Below, one piece after another: positions 22,401 through 34,799 of a DNA stretch of 64,000 nt. A program made the translations under genes and the position numbers. Below the pieces are notes generated by a model. It saw only the letters and a program-made list of their open reading frames with translations. It ran no database searches and was not told the DNA's origin. Within the stretch, counting starts at the first letter, position 1; each line of letters opens with the position of its first letter. The DNA comes from Apoderus coryli (taxonomy: Eukaryota; Arthropoda; Insecta; Coleoptera; Attelabidae). The stretch covers positions 5,518,001 through 5,582,000 of the forward strand of contig OU452198.1 of the NCBI GenBank assembly GCA_911728435.2, read 5' to 3'.

Positions 22401-24773
22401 AGCATGCGTCCGCCGACGCCAACCTCAGCCAACTTTAACAATAAGATTTTATGATTTACACGATCGAAGGCTTTGGAGAAATAGGTATACACTGAATGTA
22501 CCTCCGATCCACTCTCTAGAGCATCAATAATAAAGTTGGTGTATTTTAACAGATTTAGCTCAGCTGACTTTCGTGGCAAAAATCCGTACTGCTGATCAAT
22601 GATAGCACTGCCTAGGAGAGGTTGAAGATAATTTATTATAAGTTTCTCGAATACCTTGGGAATAATGCTGGTTATACTGATAGGTCTATAATTCTTAATA
22701 TTATGCCTGTCTCCAGACTTGTGTATAGGGGTAATGAAGCTGGACTTCCAGATCTCAGGAAAACAACCAGTGTTTAACGACATGTTAAAAATAGTATGCA
22801 AAGGTCTTGCCAGAACAAAACTGCAATGCTTTAATAATGTTTATTTTTTCAAAATTAATCTTACCTGCTCTTGGAAAATGTGGCAGGACATGATCAATAA
22901 AAAGGAAACCATCATTCTTAACTATTTGCTTGACGCTGCTTATTACATCGAGTATTAATTCATCTGTTGCGGTAAGTTTTTTATACTGATTATGAGATGG
23001 TACCCAGTCCAATCTCCATTTTACTGCTTTATATTTTAAACTAAGTGGGATTCGATTCCCAGAATAGCCAGGACATTCTATATCGATAGAAGCGTTTAAA
23101 GATAACACTTCTAAGGGCAAACTTTTCGTATCCCTACCTTGAAAAAATAGAACAAAAAAGAATGACAAAAGAATCATGTAATTGGGAATTTGATACCTCA
23201 ATCATAATTAATCTTAAGGTACGGTTTCTCTAGCCAAATTAAAAAGCGCTGATCATACGACTTACCAAATATTTCTGCTATATAATCACTGTCCAAAATC
23301 TTATTCATTAAATCATACGAATACATATTCCGGAAACTCAAATAATGCAACGCACAACATACACATCTAGGCCATTTAACAAATTCCGTCAAGCGATCTT
23401 CATTATGTAATTCATCAAAAATACTTTGAAATATATCAGGATTTGTTTTCGGATCATAGTTAAACATTGACAAAACATTTAATATTCTTTCCGCGTCTTT
23501 TAAACGTATTTTTTCTGGATTATTGATATTCCTAACTAATTTTTCGGAACATTTTTGTAAAGCACTTGCATGTAAAGATAGCAGACCTGTACCAAGTAAA
23601 GCAACATGCAGACAACATAGTTCGGAAAGTCTGTCTATTTCGGGTTCTAAACACTTTACCATTTGCGATAATTCATTAGCCAACTTCATTGGTTTTGAAG
23701 ATCTGATAATCTAAAATAAAATATTGAAATCATATACCTACTCATCTAAAAATGTTTGTAATTATCAATCTAATTATAGATTACCTTAAGTATAGCAGTT
23801 AAAGATATTTCATGTACTGTTTTACTATTCTCTTTAACAGCATTAATCATGGCCTGAATAATTGGATCTAATTTAATTTTAGATTCTGTTTTAAAGTAAC
23901 CTAAAGCAACTACAGCCATTTCCTCGATATTCATTTCTTTTATAACGTTTTGTAACGCATATTCAGCTTCAAAATCAACTGGTCTCTTTCGACATATGTT
24001 ATAGTAAAAGAATACAGTTACTAATTCATCTTTAGTCAATCTTTCAGGCTTTCTCGTTATCCTATCAAGAAAAATGTAGGTGTAATTACAGATTCTACCT
24101 AAAACAATAGTTAATTGAGTCTTGCCTTTTTTTTTATTCGAGCTCAACTACTTAAAAACGGAATCATATAGGTACCTAAATATAATTTGTACCATGCATC
24201 AGCAAAAAGATATTGTACTTGTTTGCTCCACTCAGATATTCTCCAACAGCACATATCATCAAGACAACTCCAAATATCGTGAAAATTATGTGATGAATAG
24301 GAATCGCTAGGTGGATACTCCGCTATACAATGTAACAATTCAAACAGTTGTCTTTCCTGTAACTGATCACAGTGATCCATTAAACCATCAACTAACTTAT
24401 CGAAACGTGTGTCAGATAACTTGATGTTATGATTAACGCAATATTCCTTCACATTTTTGAACACGTTAAATATATCAGTAGCGTTTGATTCTCGCCAGTT
24501 TTGATCTAAAATATTATTAAATTCATCTAGGGTCGTAACTGAGTCATTGTATTGAAACGTTAAATCAACATTCATTGCTGGAGTCCGTTTAATTACGTCG
24601 TAAATATATGAGTTTTCATTATCCAAAAATAGTTTTGCTTTGAGAACATTTGTTGTATGATAATGAGAAATTATTGTCTTGATATTTTTGATGTTGCAGT
24701 TATTAACTTTTTTTGAAGACAACAAAGTGCATCTAGGAGAAATACACTGTTTAACTAATAGGTTTCTTAACAT
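19494..24773 (-). CDS. FASTKD-family mitochondrial RNA-binding protein with RAP domain
   Basis: Six exons: 24176-24773, 23785-24098, 23197-23710, 22865-23137, 19636-19862 and 19494-19568 (2001 nt, about 666 aa). The N-terminus (MLRNLLVKQCISPRCTLL) is a plausible mitochondrial presequence. The middle matches FAST repeats (ALGYFKTESKIKLDP, CLEPEIDRLSELCCLHVALL, LNASIDIECPGYSGN). The last two exons give a RAP domain ending in VIWNEYLKLSPRDKIDYI. Family members act in mitochondrial RNA processing or stability. Oddity: with the best splice sites exon 3 ends in an in-frame TGA at 23198-23200. Using a donor at 23222 and an acceptor four bases inside exon 4 removes the stop, keeps phase and gives about 656 aa. 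The 3.0-kb intron 4 holds a mariner and LINE-F. Which FASTKD paralogue this is cannot be told. Confidence 0.88.
19886..21188 (-). mobile_element. Intact DD41D Tc1/mariner element
   Basis: The element is flanked by TA at 19884-19885 and 21189-21190. The inverted repeats are about 80 bp and look identical by eye from GGGTGTTTTTTTAAGC inward to GATGAAACATTTT. It carries one uninterrupted transposase frame. It sits in the large FASTKD intron, next to the 3' tail of LINE-F. Long near-identical ends plus an intact gene point to recent insertion. Confidence 0.94.
19992..21077 (-). CDS. Mariner DD41D transposase, 361 aa
   Basis: Starts MNRLTLEQRYEIIQIYFEN, an N-terminal helix-turn-helix (residues about 1-60); a second lies at about 70-120 (RTEENIAAV, LSIRRRSQELGL). 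The catalytic domain carries VFSDEAHFWLNG (first Asp), WFQQDGATCHTAN (second Asp) and PRSCDLTPLDYFLWGY (third Asp). Counting from the second to the third catalytic Asp gives 41 intervening residues, so DD41D, the spacing of the rosa-like group. The GPVNWPPRS block precedes the last Asp. The protein cuts and pastes the element at TA. Full length, no defect seen. Confidence 0.95.
   Translation of the reverse strand: MNRLTLEQRYEIIQIYFENQSSIRATYRRLRHYYGVHNRPSEQAIRRTVDRFRTTYSLEDAITPTRQRNVRTEENIAAVNESVEEDPNLSIRRRSQELGLCPSTTWTILRKDLGLHPYKIQLVQELKPRDHNMRRSFADWALEQLATDPLFYRKIVFSDEAHFWLNGFVNKQNCRIWSETNPQETLQTPLHPEKCTVWCGFHAGGIIGPYFFKNEAGARVTVNGDRYRTMINDFLFENMDDIDPEEMWFQQDGATCHTANATIDLLKSKFGDKLISRNGPVNWPPRSCDLTPLDYFLWGYLKSLVYADKPATIDALEASIVRVIRDIRPAVLEKVAQNWTSRMRFVKNSRGAHMPEIIFKC
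21191..22830 (-). mobile_element. LINE-F: 5'-truncated non-LTR retrotransposon in the FASTKD intron
   Basis: Reverse transcriptase on the minus strand starts in the fingers (FVLARPLHTIFNMSL at about 22820), then NYRPISITSIIPKVFE, YTYFSKAFDRVNH, SGVPQGSHLGPLFFN and FADDLKLF. It continues after frameshifts into 22094-21690 and 21730-21404. YTYFSKAFD has Tyr where the family has the catalytic Asp. The tail is an AAAT simple repeat at 21200-21225. Same family as LINE-A. Confidence 0.88.
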
Positions 24774-25589
24774 TTCAATAAATTATCGTTTTACAATAGA
24801 ATTAAAATTTTAAATAACTTTCAGTCTTTGACTAGGAATTCAGTGTTTTTATGTTTATAGCCTATATTTTTGCATCTTCTTTTCGATAAATATTGAAGGA
24901 AAGTGAAACTATAGAACTGTATTCGAATCGTTACTTAATAAGTGACCAAATTATGTATAGCAACTTCTTAACGAGACTAAATACTATACAGTAACTATTG
25001 CCCCCTCTCCATATCAACTTCTTTTGAAATTGGAGATTAAGGTTTTCAAAAAAAAAAAAAAACGACATAAAACTGCTCATAGAGGAGATTTTCTAAGAGA
25101 GCTATATCGCCCAAGTGAGGTAAAAAAAAGTGGAATATGCGACGCGGCCATTTTGACGTTCAACTACAGGGGAGTCTTACAAAGTTCTTAATGAGCTTAC
25201 TACTTTGGAAAAGTTATAATAATAACACGTCATTGTAAACTCTACGTATAATATAATAACACAGCTTATTGTGATAATAATATAAAATATAAGGATTATA
25301 ATATATGGATGTAACCGGGTATTTGGTATATAAATGTCAAATTTTGTGTGGGCAAAGATAAAGTTGCCTCATTTAAGATATAAAAAATATATTGAGTATT
25401 AAATTTACACATAATTTGGCAGTAATAAAACCAACCATTTTATCATATCTCTTTCATAATGATATAGAAAAATGTCAGATTATTCTAATATTTATATTAC
25501 TTTTATTTTGAACATGTTCCTCTATCCCCCTTTATTCCGTTGCGCAATCGGATGCGCATACGGTTTTGAGCGATATAATCCTCTACATA
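24774..25589. other. Intergenic, FASTKD upstream flank
   Basis: AT-rich with an A run near 25050. No gene, repeat or RNA recognised. Confidence 0.45.
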
Positions 25590-25591
25590 TA

Positions 25592-26612
25592 CAGGGTGTC
25601 CCAAAAAACATTCCCCAACCATTGGGGGTAAAATCTACGACCCAAAATAAGACGAAAATCACTTATGACAAAATTTCGAAAAATGTCTCCTCATGAAATT
25701 ATGACCATTTTGAACATTGAAATTAGACAAATCTTTCACTTGGAATTAATAATTTAAATCTGATCATCCTTGATAAAAACAGATTCATACAAAGAGAAAA
25801 TCTGCATCCTTATCATATAAAGCCGATTCAAGAATTGCATCCTGGGGATACTGAGTTGCGCTTATGATTTTGTAGATTTTTTTTAAATTGCCTGGACGCA
25901 AATGAAGACATTTTTAAGCAAGTAGTGTAGAGTGATGAAGCAAGGAGTGTTCAATCAGCACAACTTGCATTGTTGGAATTACGAAAATCAGCACCAAATT
26001 AGAGAATCACATAAGCCAGCACGCTGGAGCTCAAATGTGTGGCTTTGTCTGTTGGGAAATAGGATAATAGAACCACAGGTTCTACCTAGGATACCAAACG
26101 CCGAAAACTATGCCAATTTTTGCGATAACAGATTACCCACTCTTCTGGAAGAAGTTCCTTTAGTACAGCGGCCAAATATTGTATTTCAACATGATAGTGC
26201 ACCTGCCGGTTATTCTCGAAATGTTTGAGTGATATTAAATCAACGTTTTCTCAACCAATGGATCGATCGTGGAGGACCTATTTCTTGGCCTCCTAGGTCC
26301 CCGGATCTCAACCCAATAGACTTTTGGATTTGGGGTTATCTAAAAAATACGGTTTATCATGTCCTACCCAACAGTGAAGATGATGTTATTGTTCGCATTT
26401 ATGGAGCTTTAGCACAAATTACAAACGAAGCAATAGGCCGTGTAGAAAACAATTATTGAAAATATAGTGAGGATTTCGAACACTTGCCTTTGTAAATGGT
26501 CACAATTTCATAAGGAGACATTTTTTGAAATTTTGACATAAATGATTTTTGTCTTATTTTTGGTCATAGATTCTACCCTCAAAGAGTGAGGAATGTTTTT
26601 TGGAACACCCTG
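25592..26612 (+). mobile_element. Dead DD41D mariner-like element with CAGGGTGT ends
   Basis: Ends CAGGGTGTCCCAAAAAACAT and its complement (GAATGTTTTTTGGAACACCCTG) with TA duplications at 25590-25591 and 26613-26614. Degraded transposase reads plus: PYHIKPIQELHPGD at about 25810, SDEA at about 25935, a frame 25932-26228 ending FQHDSAPAGYSRNV, a TGA, then 26229-26459 with SWPPRSPDLNPIDFWIWG. The spacing between the last two Asp is again 41 residues counting the stop. Stops and frameshifts make it inactive. A different lineage from the intact element at 19886. Confidence 0.85.
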
Positions 26613-26619
26613 TATATAT

Positions 26620-28081
26620 GAAATAAACTCAGAGTAAAAATACTATAGACGCGTCAAACCATATCGTATTATAAGCCTTATTATCAAGCGGCCTCTCAGA
26701 GGATCAATTCTTGAAAATCGGTGAATCAAACAACCAAAGGAACGGAGCAAACTCTATCCTAGTTATTGTGCTCATCTGGACGGGGTTGATTTTAATTTAA
26801 CACTAAGAATAGAATGGTGTATGTAGTTCGCAACAAACTAGTTCGAAAGATCGAATTCCGGAAGTCAACTAAAAGATTTAATCACAATTTTCATCAACTT
26901 TAATTACAGCGAATTAACAAGGTCAACCGCGAGGGTACGATATTTGTAAATGAACAAATATTAAAAAGGTAAATGCATAGTTCTAAATTTTAAAAACCAT
27001 ATTACTAAGATTTTAAAGTAAAAGCACATTTTTATAATGTGGAGACCCGTAATAACGTATATGCGCACGCAGTGACTTGTTAGAACAGGATAACATAATT
27101 TGAAATAACCACCTTTAAATCTGATAGATATTACTTTCCTATAGTATCAACCAATTTAAGGTTCAGCACAGTTGCATTGTTATACTATCATGTTAGACGA
27201 AACTACTAATGTTGGTCCGCTATTATCAAAATAAATCTCGATAAATGAGAACCTAACCAACACACACCTAAAAAATACCACGCGCTGGCGCATTATATTA
27301 AATAAAAGAAAAAAAAACACGACACATACAATTAGTTTTTGCTAATATGCTCATAATATATTAAATATTTTGGCACAATAAAAATACAAAGAATATACTA
27401 ATAACTAAATAATTGCAAGCATAAAGTATGTATATATGTATATAAAATAAATTGTTGCATAAATTCGTCGTACAGCAAATACATTAAAAAAATTTGGTAC
27501 AAATTTCGAAACATCACAATATGTGCGTGCTTAACATGTACGGTAAACGCACCGTTATCATTATTTCATAAAGGTAACAACGGTATTTATTGTATAAATG
27601 CGTTGTTACGTTTTAACTTAGCTCAATTTAGTTCATACATAAGATGTAAATAATATAGATATAAATAATAAGAAGTAAAAAGTAAGCCATACTATCACAT
27701 GTAACATATGTATGCCTTATCTATTTTGCCTCACGTAATACTCGCGTATTTACCGTAATGTTTCTTGACATTTAACCTTAGACACAACTCCAATGTCAGT
27801 TGTCAGTTACGTCCAACATAAAAGAAACAGCCACTAATCACAGTACATAATATGTCATATTTTGAAATAACAATAAGTTTTTCTTGTGCGCAGTCTTACA
27901 ATACAACATATTATGTTAATTACTAAAGCACTGAAGTCATTTTTAAAATCACATAACTAATAAAACAATATAAAATGGAATGCAAAATAATTGGCAATGA
28001 GTTTCACAAAAGAACCAGTCTAGAAATCTGTGGTATCTTTTTTTTAACGACGTTTAACGTCAAATTACTTAAAATCTAACC
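26620..28081. other. Intergenic / probable zyxin 3' UTR
   Basis: AT-rich, no coding signal. The part next to 28082 is probably the 3' UTR of the zyxin gene; its length cannot be set from sequence. Confidence 0.45.
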
Positions 28082-31000
28082 TCACAATTCAGTTGTTAAA
28101 TTATTGGTTAACGCTTGTATACGGATTGCATTACAGCTTTTGCAAAGTAAATGGCCATCGAGTGGATAACAACCTCTACCTTCCTTTTCCGATGACAAAA
28201 CTAATCCACAATCCTGAAAGAGAACACACATATTCAAAACCTTAACACTTAAATAAAATTAGAGCCTTCAAGAACTGTGATCTTAATGTCACTGTTGATA
28301 ACATAAGTCAAGGATATCTGAAATAAGGGTAGGAATCTTACCTCGCACTTGTAACATTGTACATGAAAACTGTGATCCAATGCTACCACCCGCACAGTCT
28401 CTTCTTCACCAGGTTCAGGCATAATGGGTTCTTTGCACACCCAACATTTTGGAGCGTACATTCTAAGTAACAAGAAAAATATAAATTAAGTATCTACAAC
28501 ATACGAGGGAGTGGTGGTCAAAAAAAAAGTAGACATACTTATGGAAGTCCTCTATGCAATGCACTCTATTGTTTACATCAACCGTGAAAGGAATGCCATC
28601 TAGGCTTTTACCGCAAACCACACAACAGAAACATGCTGGATGATAGGGTTTGCCCGTTGCTCTTAGTATTCTATCCAAAATTGGTTTTTGACACATACAA
28701 CATTTCTCCAATGTATTCTGTTTTAAGAAAAAACAAAATGTTGTCAAATCTGCCACTTGTCAGTATAAATATCATTGCTTACCAGATAATCCTCTTCACA
28801 ATAGGGCTGTCCTTTGATAGAATAGAATGGTTTGCCTTGCAAATTGATTGCACAATGATGACAGGTGAAACACATGACATGGAAAAGTCGATCCATGGCT
28901 GTACAACCACTATTCTCACCTATGATCTAGAAAGAAAATAATAAATCAAGCCTACAAGCCAAGATGCTTGAAAATTGATCGCTTTCGTTTGTATATGCAG
29001 TCTGAATGTTGCTTAAATTTGAAGAAATCGTTGATATTTGCGAAAATAAGCATTAGACTGTCAGATTAAGTAAAATCAAATAATGCTGCTGCGATGCATC
29101 GAACTTAGTATAGTATAGACTCTTTGACCGAAGGTAAAAATGGCGGGATTCCTATAAGGATACTAGTTGGTTCTATTTTTGGTCGTGAACAGCCTTCTTT
29201 TTATAAAACTAGTAGTGATAAGTGTGTATAAAGAGATCGTCAAAATTTTGGGTAAATTACAACACCGGACAAACTGTTCGTTAATTAAATAAAGTGCTTT
29301 GTTTATTACTCTTGTACCGGCACGGCATAGTGTTTGTCGTATAACTAAGTGTCTTTTGTACGAGGGTTTGTATGTATATTTAATAATAATTATTATTAAT
29401 ACATTCAGCTGGATTTTTAGGAGTTATTGCCGAAATACCGCCTGATTTAAACCGTTTTGCAATTTAAAATTCTCCGCCTCTAAAAAAAACACTCATAACT
29501 TACCTTCTTTTCACATTTGAAACATATACCATACACGTCCTCTTCATACAAATCTGTAACTGTTCGGCCCATTCCTTGGACCAACAGATCTGTCAAACTG
29601 TCTACTTCTTGTTCCTTGTCCATGCCGATGCGGCTGGCCGATTGACTAGGACCTGTCATCGTACTGCTCACACCGCTCACGTAAGGACCATAAAGCGAGT
29701 AGTTTGAGCGAGAAGACATCTGGCTGGGTGGACGCGGATTGATGGGCTCGTAGATAGATTCATAGGTGGAAGACGACTGTCAAATTAACACAAAAATGAT
29801 GTATTGATATGAGCTAGCCAAGCAAGATTATTGGTGAAATAAAGGGTTCTCTTTCTTGTTTTCCATAATGATATATAGTCAAATGTCACTAATAAAAATG
29901 AAACTCCATTCGGTGACGTAAGGTCCACGGAATATTGCGTAAATCCTCCGTTCCACAAAAGTTTTTATTCTATTCGCGATTGCGAGGGATTCCCAAATGT
30001 TCCGGTTTTAGTTAGCCCCTTATGTTTTATTTTTAATTTGGCTATAAATAGTGGTGTGTTTCCAACTGAGTGGAAAAAGTCGAGGATTGTACCGGTGTTC
30101 AAGTCGGCGGATAAATCAAATATTGGCAACTACAGGCCTATATCAATTCTGTCAAATTTTTGTAAGATCTTTGAAACTGTATTGTTTGGTCGCATCTATC
30201 CCTCTGTCCGAAACATGATCACACCAATTCAGCACGGATTCATGTCAAAGAAATCCACAATAAGTAATTTAACTTTAATATCACAAAGTATCTCGGAGGT
30301 GATTGACAGTGGTGGTCGGATGGATGTGATCTACACGGACTTCGCGAAGGCGTTTGACAGGGTGGATCATGGCAGATTTATAATGAAATTGGACAAGTTC
30401 GGCTTTGTTAAGGACTTGCAAATCTTTTTGAAATCTTATCCGTTAAAAAGAGAACAGATTGTGTCACATAACGGTTACAGATCAGTTCCCTTCCATGCAG
30501 TTTCTGGAGTTCCTCAAGGTTCAAACCTTGGGCCCTTATTGTTTTTATTGTTTGTTAATGATTTGGAGGAAAGACTGACCTGTGGCAAGTTAATGTTTGC
30601 TGACGACTTAAAAATTTTTCTTGAAATAAAAAATATTAATAATTGTAATGAGCTTCAAGCAAATTTGAATCATGTATCGGAATGGTGTCAAACTAACCAT
30701 TTACCTCTTAATCCAGCAAAATGTAAAATCGTGATGTATACAAAGAAAAAACAAAAGATTCAATATAACTACAGCATAAATGGCACAGCCATAACATCCT
30801 CTGAGACAGTGACTGACCTGGGAATCATCTTTGACTCTAAACTTAGTTTTGCTGAGCACATAGTAACTAAGACAGCGGAAGCCAATAAAACCTATGGTTT
30901 CATTATGAGAAATACAAAAGGCTTCAATAATATTCTTGCTTTACAAATTCTTTTTTCTACATACATTCGGCCTAAGCTTGAATACGGTTCGTTAGTCTGG

Positions 31001-33638
31001 TACCCTATATATAATGTTCATAAAGTTGCAATTGAAAAAATGCAGCGTAAATTTCTTAAACATCTTGTGTATAAGGAAGATGGAATATATCCTGAAAGGG
31101 GAGTTGACTATAATATATTGTTGACTAGATTTGATACGCGGAGCTTGGAAAAAAGAAGAATTTTGAATTCAATTGAGTATTTGTATAAGCTTCTACATGG
31201 AAAGGTTGACTGTTCTGAAATGTTAATGAATGTAAATATTAATGTTCCGAGATTTGAAACAAGATACAGTTCAACTTTTCACATTGCGAGAGCTAGAACC
31301 AATGCGTTGCTGCGTTCTCCTGTCAATATTATGTGTGGTAATTATAACTTGATTTGGGCAGACTGTGACATTTTCAATTCTGAGATGAGAGAGGTTCTGG
31401 AAGTTGCCATCCAACACTTCGGTAATTAGATATGGGTACTCATTTTAGTTTTATTTATTTTGTGCATTAGTGAATTATGATTTAGGTTTAAAATTATTAA
31501 AGTATTTGTCCTGTAAAGGGTTTTGTACTGTTGGGCAAATAAAGGCTATTATAATTATTATTATTATAAATGTTCACTGGAAGCATGATGCACAGTAACT
31601 CCAAAAGCCTTGGGGAAACATCAATACGTGAATTAGCAGATAATTTGAAATTATCCAGGAAATTCCAAGGAGATACATTTTACAAAAGTCAACTGCTCAA
31701 CAGAGTTAAACAAGTCGGGGGAAATGGCAGCTGAGAACTTAAAATTCACAATTCAAATGATCCAGGTGGATATTAAAAAATGGCAGATTTAAGCCAGGAT
31801 GGATCATGCAGTAGGAGAGATTTCTGAACAAGACAGTTTCACAAAATTGTGATGACGATGATAATAAACTCTAGCCATCTGTTTGGCAGTTACAAGGTGA
31901 ACAAAAGGCGACAAATTCATTCGTAGGGAGGTTGGATTATTGGTCTGTTTGCGCAGGAACAATCAGGAAGGATGTCGCTACGATCTAGTTTTAACTGGAT
32001 AATCGTCTCTCATTTTAGGATCGAAATATTCACGATAGTAAGTTTGGTGAATGCAGTTTTGGAATCGCGAATGGAAGCTCAACATTTCTGAGGATATCTT
32101 TCAGGAAATATGTCAATATCTCGAAATAGATGATCACATTTATCTGAAAAGCTCCACGTTGAATTATCCTACATCAAGACAATGCAAGCTCACAGCAAAA
32201 CGAAGCTGTGCCTCCGTACACTCAGAAATCAAAAAAAGCCATTCGGCTTCCAGAGTTGATTCCAATGGATGCAAAAAATGCATGGAAAATCAATAAAGTC
32301 TCTAAAAACTATCTACTGTTTCATTTGCAAAACCAAAAAAAGCAACCCTGGTATTCAGATGGTGTTACCTTTGATCCCATGCCATAATTGTGAAAATCCT
32401 GTCCCGGTTGCGTGGCTCTTCTCAACTCACTATAACTAGAACTAACTGGTGAAGGGGGTGGTAACAGTTCGTCAGGCGGTGGTGGTAAATTCGTATTAAC
32501 ATTACATGGGGCGTAGTCATTTAAGCCTGCTGTCATTGCATCCAGTGGTGGAGGAGGTGGAGGCAATTCATCTACAAAAAAAAACAACAACAAAATCTTA
32601 GTTATTTCCAAATGGTTAACTAGAACTGATTTTACTTATTTGTTAAATAATTTTATTAGTACATTTTGTTTTCAACACATTTTTTTATAGTATAGCATCC
32701 GTTTCGAGATGTTAAAATAATTCATAAAAATATTTAATTACAAACTGTAAAATAAAAATTAGGTTAGGTACTTATGTTATGTTTGAAAAAGTGTTCGGGG
32801 TTTTCACAATTTTGAACAATAATAGAACGGTCCAAGAATTTTATCTAAGGCGCAACCAGTACGGCGCAGTTCACAAACAGTCCGAGAACTGTCCTAGAAC
32901 AGTTATAATTTCCAAACCCGAATAAAGCTCATATAAAAGAGCAGTTGTATGGAGGGCTAAAAAACCTAAAGAAGTAACAAACAAAATCTTACCCCCACTT
33001 GGAAATACTCTGTTAGCCATTGGCACATTATTGTAAACTACAGCACCGCTACGCTGAGGATGCACCAGATTCGAATACACTAAATTATCCTGACCACCGC
33101 GTTGTAACGGTGGCATGTTACTATACATAACTTCATTTCTCTCACTACCATAACTTCTTCCATTGGAACTAGCAGTTCCATAATGCTGCATGTACGAATT
33201 ATTGGATTCTGGCGGTTTCGGACTGTAACTTACTCCTCTAGGCAATGAGGAAGCGTTACTCATGGAAGATGGACTGCGCATAGCTGTATTGGAATACTGA
33301 CTCTCGCTTTGACTTGGTAAGTTTGCGTAACTACTATCAGGTGAATGATAGGGTATATTCGATGTTAGGCTAGTGGAACTTGAATATCGGGAAGAGGTTA
33401 CTGATGGAAGGTTGGAATAGAGAGGAGATTGTTGGATAGGGGAGGAATAGCTGGGATGGGTCGGTTGGCGAACTACACTAGAATTGGGGACTTGAGGCTG
33501 TGGTTTCTTCGGTTTTGGCGGTACGGCCGGCCCCACTTTTCTGCCCATGGTACCAGAATTATCAGCATTTGGATTTGGTGGTAGATCACGTTTATTGAGC
33601 AAAGCCAGTTCGGCAAGTTGTTTATCTAAATCGTCCAT
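28082..33638 (-). CDS. Zyx: Zyxin / LPP-family protein, three C-terminal LIM domains, 565 aa
   Basis: Seven coding exons in phase: 32993-33638, 32369-32571, 29504-29776, 28783-28926, 28539-28717, 28342-28462 and 28082-28213 (1698 nt, TGA stop). The N-terminal half is disordered, rich in Pro, Ser and Tyr, with repeated YSNLP/YSNMP motifs and two proline-rich stretches ([25 protein letters not shown]) of the type that binds Ena/VASP-like EVH1 domains. The last about 200 residues are three LIM zinc-binding domains: CFKCEKK onward, [11 protein letters not shown] onward, [13 protein letters not shown] onward to [10 protein letters not shown]. Zyxin proteins work at focal adhesions and actin, and in fly Hippo signalling. 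A 3' splice site at 33653-33654, 14 bases upstream of the ATG, shows at least one 5'-UTR intron; candidate donors lie near 34466 and 34495. LINE-E sits in the intron 29777-32368. Confidence 0.95.
29895..31575 (+). mobile_element. LINE-E: 5'-truncated, reverse transcriptase mostly intact
   Basis: A continuous 463-codon frame at 30038-31429: [80 protein letters not shown] and [13 protein letters not shown]. Upstream, frameshifted remains reach to about 29895. Tail AATAAAGGCTATTATAATT at about 31535-31575. It lacks the endonuclease, hence dead on arrival. It lies opposite to the zyxin gene in an intron. Confidence 0.9.
31580..32368. other. Zyxin intron remainder, possible old transposon
   Basis: Broken frames around 31580-32300 have the feel of a decayed DNA transposon, but I recognise no motif. 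Confidence 0.3.
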
Positions 33639-34671
33639 GGTTCAAGGTTATCCTAAATGAAAAAAATACCAATAATTGCAATGTTTATACTTAATACAAT
33701 ACATAATGTCAACGTTTTGTTGTTAGTGAGGTTTGAGGTTGATGTCTCTGGTCTAATAATCTATAATTTTGTATCTATATATTACCTAGTTAACTAGTGC
33801 ATCGTTCTGTGAAAATACTACTAACCTTACTAATGCTACGAATAACAAACAGCTGCAGAAACAAATAGTTATTATTAAATAATTGATCAATGGCTAACAT
33901 TAATAATTGAGAATTATACAAATAAATTTCCTAAATAAAAATGTTTATAGTTACTTAGTATTAATCAAAAACATGAGACTTAATTTTAATTTAAAATTGA
34001 CCTTGCATAAGTACTAATATTTTTAATGTAAAGAAATAATAACATGATTCATTTTTAAAAATAAATACATGTTTGTACTTACGCTATCGCTACCTATTTT
34101 ACTATAACTAACACAATATCTGATGGGAATTAAGATAAATATTTGGATAAAAGTGTGATAAATGAAACTAAATTTTTTCGTAACTACAAATAAATCAAAT
34201 TGATGTTTAAAATGGGCATAATAAAAATATATCACCTTTCATTACAAGCACTTCTTAGCTACAATTAATGTTTCATGTTACCTACTTACAAATTTAGATA
34301 AGTACAACATGTACATTACTTAAAGAAACCTGATTTAATATCAAACTATCCAGAGACCAAAATACATGCCAATGACTTACTTGAATACTCGGTAGGTATG
34401 ATTAATATTTCTCGGAATGTATTATGTACCAATAACAAATAATTACTTATGAGTAAAGTCACTTACCTCGCTAAATCGGCTAAATATGTACTTACCTAAT
34501 TTACTAATGTTTAAATTTCGTAATTAACTTCGATAATTAAGAAATCGTGGGTGAAATATATTTCTAAACTCATGAACTGCAACAAACTAACAAACAACAA
34601 CTACAATAATTGAAATTCGATGTAAACGATTGAAGAAAACAAAAAAAAAAGATTTTTTTGTTGTAATTTTT

Positions 34672-34745
34672 TTGGAGGTGACTCTCTCTCTCTATTCACT
34701 CCCACTATCGTCGTTCCTCCACACTCACACTAGGCTGTTGCTAGT
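34672..34745 (-). promoter_or_regulatory. Candidate zyxin upstream region with a GA/CT run
   Basis: A CT run (ACTCTCTCTCTCTATTCACT, read GAGAGAGAG on the minus strand) lies about 1 kb upstream of the zyxin start, near the probable non-coding first exons. GAGA-type runs are common near insect promoters. No transcription start is proven. Confidence 0.25.
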
Positions 34746-34799
34746 GGAGGCAGCTGCTGTGAACTTAGCGTCACCTGTTGCCAGCGCCTAACCCTTTGA

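Noticed and set aside
34023..34235. 70-codon minus-strand frame upstream of zyxin
   Set aside because: AT-rich hydrophobic translation without domain; lies in the probable 5'-UTR intron region.
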